This document shows positions 56,408-64,000 of a stretch of DNA of 64,000 bases, in pieces. Source of the stretch: Phyllobacterium sp. YR531 (GTDB taxonomy: Bacteria; Pseudomonadota; Alphaproteobacteria; Rhizobiales; Rhizobiaceae); assembly GCF_000282595.1 (NCBI RefSeq), contig NZ_AKIZ01000015.1, positions 1 through 64,000 on the forward strand, in the 5' to 3' direction. Position 1 is the stretch's first letter, and each line of letters opens with the position of its first letter. The position numbers were made by a program, and so were the translations under genes. The notes beneath the pieces are model-generated. The model was given only the letters and a program-made list of their open reading frames with translations. It was not told the origin of the DNA and searched no databases.

Positions 56408-56785
56408 ATGAACGCAATATTACTCGTCGCTTCCGGAGGTGCCATCGGTTCAGTCTTGAGATACCTGACCGGTATCCTCATGACACGTTTCTTTGGTGCA
56501 GCCTTTCCCTATGGTACCCTTGCGGTTAATGTGATCGGCGGATTGCTGATGGGGTTGTTTATTGAACTGCTGACGCGCCGCTTCGAGGGTTCGGAGGAAC
56601 TGCGCTTGTTCGTGGCAATCGGTATTCTGGGCGGTTTCACGACTTTCTCTTCTTTCTCGCTGGATGTTGTGCTGCTTTGGCAGCGAGGCGAGGCGGCAAG
56701 TGCAGCATTTTACGTGCTGTTGAGCGTCGTATTGAGCATTGCTGCACTGTTTTTAGGATTATGGCTCGCAAGAACGGTCGCTTAA
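56408..56785 (+). CDS. crcB: Fluoride efflux channel (Fluc/CrcB)
   Basis: A 125-residue membrane protein with four spans that exports fluoride as a dimer. It has GGAIGSVLRYLTG, YGTLAVNVIGGLLMGL and FTTFSSFSLDVV, which hold the polar-track Asn, Phe and Thr residues. It lies divergent from ndvA; rluC follows on the same strand after 121 bases. Confidence 0.94.
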   Translation: MNAILLVASGGAIGSVLRYLTGILMTRFFGAAFPYGTLAVNVIGGLLMGLFIELLTRRFEGSEELRLFVAIGILGGFTTFSSFSLDVVLLWQRGEAASAAFYVLLSVVLSIAALFLGLWLARTVA

Positions 56786-56906
56786 TGCTAAGCGCTGCCG
56801 ACAAGACCTTTATAACACCATAAATAATCATTCGATGCGATTTCCGCGTTTCAAACGCTTGAGGACACGCCGAATCTGAAGGTCTAAGATTAAAAGGCTT
56901 GAGCTG

Positions 56907-57893
56907 ATGGCAGCGGTAGAACAAAAAACAGTTGATACGGGTGAGGCTGAAATGCGTCTCGACCGGTGGTTCAAAGTGCATTATCCGGGTCTCGGATTCG
57001 GACATTTGCAAAAATTGCTGCGTTCCGGCCAGATCCGTATCGACGGATCGCGTGCGAAATCCGATACGCGGCTTCAGGCCGGACAGACCGTTCGTATCCC
57101 GCCATTGCCGGTGGACTCCAAAGCTGAAGGGCATTTGACGGGCAAAAGCATACGTGGCCGTGACGATGGCGATGTTCTCAAGCAGATGCTGCTTTATGAA
57201 GATCCGAAAGTTTATGTCTTCAATAAGCCTGCCGGATTGGCAGTGCAGGGTGGTTCGGGTGTCAACAGACACGTTGATGACATGCTGGAAGCATGGCGTA
57301 ACAAAAAGGGTGAAAAGCCCCGGCTTGTGCACAGACTGGACCGCGATACTTCCGGTGTTCTGGTGGTTGCGCGTACTCGTGGTGCGGCGCAGGCACTGAC
57401 GGCTGCCTTCCGTGAACGCGAAACCAAGAAAACCTATTGGGCTCTGGTCAAGGGCATACCGCGCAAGCGCGAAGACAAGATCGCGACCTGGCTTGCCAAG
57501 GAAGCAACCGAAGATGGCGATCGTATGCGGGTGGTGCCTCACGGAGAGCCGGATTCGGACCACGCAATCTCCTATTACCGCGTTATAGAATCCGCCGGGC
57601 AGGTGCTGACCTGGCTGGAAATGGAGCCCTATACAGGGCGTACGCACCAGTTGCGTGTTCATGCCGCGCATATCGGGTGCCCGATTATCGGCGATCCCAA
57701 ATATTTCGAAGCCGATACCAACTGGTCTTTCCCCGGCGGTATCCAGAATCGTTTGCATCTTCATGCAAGACGCATCCGCATACCAAACCCATCCGGCGGC
57801 ATTATTGATGTTACAGCTCCACTGCCACCACATATGGTGCAGACATGGAACCTGTTGGGTCTGGACGAGAATGACGGAAACGAAGACAACTAA
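56907..57893 (+). CDS. rluC: 23S rRNA pseudouridine synthase, RluA/RluC family
   Basis: A 328-residue RNA-modifying enzyme: N-terminal S4 domain (MRLDRWFKVHYPG, HLQKLLRSGQIRIDG) and a catalytic domain with HRLDRDTSGVLVVAR (catalytic Asp), YWALVKGIP, and YTGRTHQLRVHAAHIGCPI. RluC versus RluD assignment is by likeness only. It is followed after 14 bases by the ATP12 gene. Confidence 0.92.
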   Translation: MAAVEQKTVDTGEAEMRLDRWFKVHYPGLGFGHLQKLLRSGQIRIDGSRAKSDTRLQAGQTVRIPPLPVDSKAEGHLTGKSIRGRDDGDVLKQMLLYEDPKVYVFNKPAGLAVQGGSGVNRHVDDMLEAWRNKKGEKPRLVHRLDRDTSGVLVVARTRGAAQALTAAFRERETKKTYWALVKGIPRKREDKIATWLAKEATEDGDRMRVVPHGEPDSDHAISYYRVIESAGQVLTWLEMEPYTGRTHQLRVHAAHIGCPIIGDPKYFEADTNWSFPGGIQNRLHLHARRIRIPNPSGGIIDVTAPLPPHMVQTWNLLGLDENDGNEDN

Positions 57894-57907
57894 GTATGGG
57901 CTTTGAT

Positions 57908-58699
57908 ATGCGCGACGAACTTTTCAGCATGGACACAAAACAGGAGCTTACCGATCCGGACCCTGTTCGCCGTGCGCAAATCACCTCGAAGCTCCCGCTG
58001 CCAAAGCGCTTTTACAAGATAGCGGCGGTTGCGGAGCGTGAAGGACAGTTTGCCGTGGAACTGGATGGGCGCGGTGTAAAGACGCCTGCGCGTCAAAACC
58101 TGCTGCTTCCAACCCATGCGGCGGCGCAGATCATTGCAGATGAGTTTACTGCGCAGGAAAAGGAAATCGATCCATCGAGCATGCCTGCGACCCGTCTTGC
58201 CAATACGGCAATTGACGGCATCGTCAACGATCCGCAGGCGGTGCTTGAAGATGTGTTGCGGTTTGCTTCGTCGGATATGCTCTGCTATCGCGCTGGCTCA
58301 CCGGAACGTCTGGTACAGCGGCAGACCGATGCGTGGGACCCGATTATCGACTGGGCAGCCACGGCGCTTAATGCACGCTTTGTTCTTGCAGAAGGTGTGA
58401 TGCATGTGGAGCAACCGCGCGAAGCACTCGGCGCATTTGGTGTCCACCTTGGCGCTTTCACTGACCCTTTTGCAATTGCAGCGCTGCACACAATCACCAC
58501 TTTGACGGGTTCGGCCATTCTCGCACTTGCGGTTGCGAAAGGCGAAGTTACTGGCGATGAAGCTTGGCAACTTGCCCATCTGGAAGAGGATTGGACGGCA
58601 GAACAATGGGGCGTAGACGCAGAGGCCGCGGCACGTCGTGCAGTTCGCGAGCGTGAAATGGCGGCTGCAGTGAAAATACTGGAAGCTGTTTCAGCTTAG
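57908..58699 (+). CDS. ATP12 family chaperone
   Basis: A 263-residue protein homologous to the mitochondrial F1-ATPase assembly factor Atp12, a family largely found in alphaproteobacteria and mitochondria. Typical parts are LPKRFYKIAAV, ELDGRGVKTPARQNLLLPT, NTAIDGIVND, RFASSDMLCYRAGSPERLVQ and HLEEDWTAEQWG. The ATG at 57908 (MRDELFSMD) fits relatives that start MRD; the ATG four codons upstream is possible. It is probably cotranscribed with rluC. Confidence 0.92.
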   Translation: MRDELFSMDTKQELTDPDPVRRAQITSKLPLPKRFYKIAAVAEREGQFAVELDGRGVKTPARQNLLLPTHAAAQIIADEFTAQEKEIDPSSMPATRLANTAIDGIVNDPQAVLEDVLRFASSDMLCYRAGSPERLVQRQTDAWDPIIDWAATALNARFVLAEGVMHVEQPREALGAFGVHLGAFTDPFAIAALHTITTLTGSAILALAVAKGEVTGDEAWQLAHLEEDWTAEQWGVDAEAAARRAVREREMAAAVKILEAVSA

Positions 58700-58736
58700 A
58701 AGCCCAATATTTCCCATATCTATATAATACACAAAC

Positions 58737-58763
58737 AAAAACCCCGGCTCGAGCCGGGGTTTT
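58737..58763. terminator. Bidirectional terminator between ATP12 gene and glnA
   Basis: A perfect palindrome CCCCGGCTCGAGCCGGGG (58742-58759) has TTTT to the right and AAAAA to the left. It serves both convergent genes. Confidence 0.9.
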
Positions 58764-58783
58764 GCATTCCAGTTCAGATCAAA

Positions 58784-60193
58784 TCAGACTGAGTAATACA
58801 TGTCGTATTCGACTGGATGCGGGGTCATTTCGAAGCGCATCACTTCAGCCATCTTCAATTCGATGAATGAATCGATCTGGTCATCGTCAAACACACCACC
58901 AGCCTTGAGGAACGCACGATCCTTGTCGAGGCTCTGGAGAGCTTCACGCAGCGAAGCGCAAACGGTCGGGATCTTCTTGAGTTCCTTTGCAGGCAGATCA
59001 TAAAGATCCTTATCCATTGGCTGACCAGGGTGAATCTTGTTCTTGATACCATCAAGACCGGCCATCAGCATGGCGGCAAAGCCGAGATATGGATTTGCTG
59101 TTGGATCGGGGAAGCGGATTTCAACGCGCTTGGACTTAGGCGACGAGCCGAATGGAATACGGCACGAAGCTGAGCGGTTGCGGGCAGAGTAAGCCAGCAA
59201 AACAGGAGCTTCATAGCCCGGGACCAGACGCTTGTACGAGTTGGTCGAGGGATTGGTGAAGGCGTTGATTGCCTTGGCATGTTTGATGATACCGCCAATG
59301 AAGAACAGGCAGCTTTCCGACAGACCGGCATATTCATTGCCTGCGAACGTTGGCTTGCCATCTTTCCAGATTGACATGTGAACGTGCATGCCCGAGCCGT
59401 TGTCGCCAAAAATCGGCTTCGGCATGAATGTAGCTGTCTTGCCATAGGCATTGGCAACCTGATGCACAACGTACTTGTAAATGAGCATCTTGTCGGCGTT
59501 ACGTGTCAAATGATCGAACTTGATGCCGAGTTCGTGCTGAGCAGCAGCCACTTCGTGGTGGTGCTTTTCAACGCGCACGCCCATTTCGGTTAGAACAGTC
59601 AGCATTTCAGAACGCATGTCCTGCGCGCTATCGATTGGAGGAACAGGGAAGTACCCGCCCTTTACGCGTGGACGGTGACCAAGATTGCCTGTCTCATAAT
59701 CGGTGTCATCGTTTGATGGCAGTTCGGTGGAGTCGAGTTTGAAGCCCGTATTGTACGGGTCAGCCTTGTACTTCACATCGTCGAACACGAAGAACTCAGC
59801 TTCCGGACCAACGAAAATCGTGTCGCCAACGCCTTCAGCCTTCATATAGGCTTCGGCTTTCTTGGCTGTGCCGCGCGGATCGCGATTATAGGATTCGCCG
59901 GAGACCGGATCGAGAATGTCGCACAGGATAACCATGGTCGACTGCGCAAAAAACGGGTCCATATGAACCGTATCTGTATCTGGCATCAGAACCATGTCGG
60001 ATTCATTGATTGCCTTCCAGCCGGCAATAGATGAACCGTCGAACATGACGCCATCAGCGAACATATCTTCGTCGACTTCAGCGACATCCATCGTCACGTG
60101 CTGCAATTTGCCCTTGGGATCTGTAAAGCGCAGGTCGAGGAACTTTACGTCATTGTCCTTGATCTGCTTGAGAATATCATTTGCAGTCGTCAT
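58784..60193 (-). CDS. glnA: Glutamine synthetase type I
   Basis: Makes glutamine from glutamate, ammonia and ATP. The 469 residues contain [27 protein letters not shown], the adenylylation Tyr398 in DKDLYDLP and the family end VEYDMYYSV. Tyr398 matches the E. coli Tyr397 site, so control by GlnE adenylylation is expected. It follows glnB after 62 bases in the usual glnB-glnA operon. Confidence 0.97.
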   Translation of the reverse strand: MTTANDILKQIKDNDVKFLDLRFTDPKGKLQHVTMDVAEVDEDMFADGVMFDGSSIAGWKAINESDMVLMPDTDTVHMDPFFAQSTMVILCDILDPVSGESYNRDPRGTAKKAEAYMKAEGVGDTIFVGPEAEFFVFDDVKYKADPYNTGFKLDSTELPSNDDTDYETGNLGHRPRVKGGYFPVPPIDSAQDMRSEMLTVLTEMGVRVEKHHHEVAAAQHELGIKFDHLTRNADKMLIYKYVVHQVANAYGKTATFMPKPIFGDNGSGMHVHMSIWKDGKPTFAGNEYAGLSESCLFFIGGIIKHAKAINAFTNPSTNSYKRLVPGYEAPVLLAYSARNRSASCRIPFGSSPKSKRVEIRFPDPTANPYLGFAAMLMAGLDGIKNKIHPGQPMDKDLYDLPAKELKKIPTVCASLREALQSLDKDRAFLKAGGVFDDDQIDSFIELKMAEVMRFEMTPHPVEYDMYYSV

Positions 60194-60255
60194 ACTAATT
60201 TTCCTTATTAAGCACGATGATTGGGTGCCGGGTTCAGGGCCGGCGACGGGTCGGA

Positions 60256-60609
<354 letters not shown>

Positions 60610-60836
60610 CTATATAACCGGCGGGCCTATGCCCGCTTGCCCATGATAAAAGCAGGAAGCGTGCCAATTCCATCGCTCTTGAAGAATATTTTTGAAACAG
60701 CAGTTTAAGCCTGCATTGGCGCAGAGAATATTATTCTAGAATGCCCCAAGCTGCCAGCAGGAGCGGGCGGAGAAGAATTGCAATGGCTAAAAATTATGCA
60801 TTCTGCCGTATATTTAGGCAGATTGCGCGATGACCA

Positions 60837-61637
60837 TCATTTAATTCGTTTGGCAAGTGCTTGGGCTGCCTGCGGAGCGCGCACTTTGCCTTCATGAATG
60901 AAGTAAACAAAAACATCGCGGGCACGCTTTTCCGGTTTCAGATTGGGGGCTGCCAATGGCAGATCATCGGGAACGCCGCCTTGAGACCAAAGCTGTGCCC
61001 GCTCGGCCCATTTGTCCAAGGCTTTGGCAGGATAGGCTGTTTCAATGTTGTCATCGCCTTTTTGCAGTCGGGCATAGACAAAATCAGATGTTACATCGGC
61101 AATTTCCGGGTAGTCGAAATGCTCAGCATAGACGACAGCGACATCCTTCTTTCGGGCCAGGGCAATAAAATCAGGGTCGATAAAAGAAGGATTGCGCACC
61201 TCGACAGCGTGACGAAGCGGCAGGCCCGCTTCTTTTCGGGGCAGAAGATCCAGGAAAGCACCAAAATCGTCAGCATCGAACTTTTTCGTCGGTGCAAACT
61301 GCCAGATAAGTGGCCCTAAACGATCACCAAGTTCGGCAAGTCCGGATTTGATAAACCTTTCCATGGATTCTCCAGCCTCCGCCAGCACTTTGCGATTGGT
61401 GACAAAGCGGTTGCCTTTGACGGAGAAAATGAAACCATCCGGCACCTGACCCGCCCATTTGGCAAAGGTTTCCGGCTTCTGAGTGCCATAATAGGTGCTG
61501 TTGATCTCTATGGTCTGGAGGTGCTGGCCCGCATAATTGAGCTCTTTAGCCTGTGCGAGACCTTTTGGATAAAAGGTTCCGCGCCAGGGTTCAAAAATCC
61601 AACCACCGATACCCGCCCGAATGGTTCCTTCACTCAT
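60837..61637 (-). CDS. DUF72 family protein
   Basis: A 266-residue TIM-barrel-like protein of the DUF72 (YecE) family: IRAGIGGWIFEPWRGTFYPK, INSTYYGTQKPETFAKWAGQ, FSVKGNRFVTNRK, LIWQFAPTKKF and HAVEVRNPSF. The function is unknown. It lies between glnB and uvrA on the same strand. Confidence 0.9.
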   Translation of the reverse strand: MSEGTIRAGIGGWIFEPWRGTFYPKGLAQAKELNYAGQHLQTIEINSTYYGTQKPETFAKWAGQVPDGFIFSVKGNRFVTNRKVLAEAGESMERFIKSGLAELGDRLGPLIWQFAPTKKFDADDFGAFLDLLPRKEAGLPLRHAVEVRNPSFIDPDFIALARKKDVAVVYAEHFDYPEIADVTSDFVYARLQKGDDNIETAYPAKALDKWAERAQLWSQGGVPDDLPLAAPNLKPEKRARDVFVYFIHEGKVRAPQAAQALAKRIK

Positions 61638-61680
61638 CGTTCCCTCCCTGACTGTATCAAAGCTCAGTGACGATGCTCAG

Positions 61681-64000
<2,320 letters not shown>

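Noticed and set aside
56637-57833. A 398-codon open frame on the minus strand over crcB and rluC
   Set aside because: It is antisense to two well-supported genes and shows no motif; a shadow frame.
60742-60757. Sigma-54-like TGGC...GC element upstream of glnB
   Set aside because: The spacing between GG and GC is 9 instead of 10 bases, so it does not meet the -24/-12 rule.

Overview
This window is chromosomal DNA from an alphaproteobacterium of the order Hyphomicrobiales (Rhizobiales), most likely family Brucellaceae (Brucella/Ochrobactrum or a close relative). The evidence is the divK-pleD pair next to rpmG, an NdvA-type cyclic beta-1,2-glucan exporter, alphaproteobacteria-only families (DUF3572, DUF3126, DUF983, ATP12, BTLCP peptidase, PAS_5), GAAC-N7-GAAC LexA boxes and TTAA-N7-TTAAC CtrA-type sites. 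No rRNA, tRNA, CRISPR, prophage or complete transposon was seen. The species is not determined.

Layout. 1-5053: end of lolC, lolD, a 28-codon membrane peptide gene behind a LexA box, and the replicative polymerase gene dnaE. 5166-9188: SOS-controlled dinB, a DUF3572 gene, the cell-cycle pair divK-pleD and rpmG. 9431-9963: a DUF559 nuclease-like gene between two inverted structured repeats. 10109-17426 (minus): topA, rnr, DUF983, NUDIX and MFS genes. 17753-21927: a small conserved gene, then pyrB-pyrC-plsY-dprA (minus). 22150-25668: aidB, a small membrane protein gene behind a perfect CtrA-type site, ruvX and a UPF0173 hydrolase. 25738-33431 (plus): a periplasmic protein of unknown role, gatC and gatA interleaved with acetyltransferases, DUF218, a BaiN-like flavoprotein, a third acetyltransferase and a GFA-fold protein. 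33465-37976: the most irregular part, with a 366-bp imperfect palindrome, a FlbD-like miniprotein, a DUF2267 protein, an AT-rich stretch and a frameshifted autotransporter. 37981-54405: pccB, DUF898/M48 pair, gloA, double cold-shock protein, DUF192, hydrolase, cysE, DUF3126, a 120-bp palindrome, gamma-carbonic anhydrase, BTLCP, PilZ, PAS, rhomboid, CBS, patatin, hisI, folE, an IscU-like scaffold and yidD. 54433-64000: ndvA, crcB, rluC, ATP12, glnA-glnB, DUF72 and the 3' part of uvrA.

How genes work together. Several genes serve DNA metabolism (dnaE, dinB, topA, dprA, ruvX, aidB, uvrA). Two of them lie by clear LexA boxes: dinB and the 28-residue membrane peptide. The peptide's size, membrane character and SOS control resemble Caulobacter SidA, an SOS-induced division inhibitor, and it is the best candidate here for an undescribed function. 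divK-pleD belongs to the CtrA phosphorelay, and CtrA-type sites lie upstream of divK and of an uncharacterised membrane protein gene. pyrB-pyrC encodes aspartate transcarbamoylase with a dihydroorotase-like partner that lacks its metal histidines. glnB-glnA is the nitrogen-assimilation pair.
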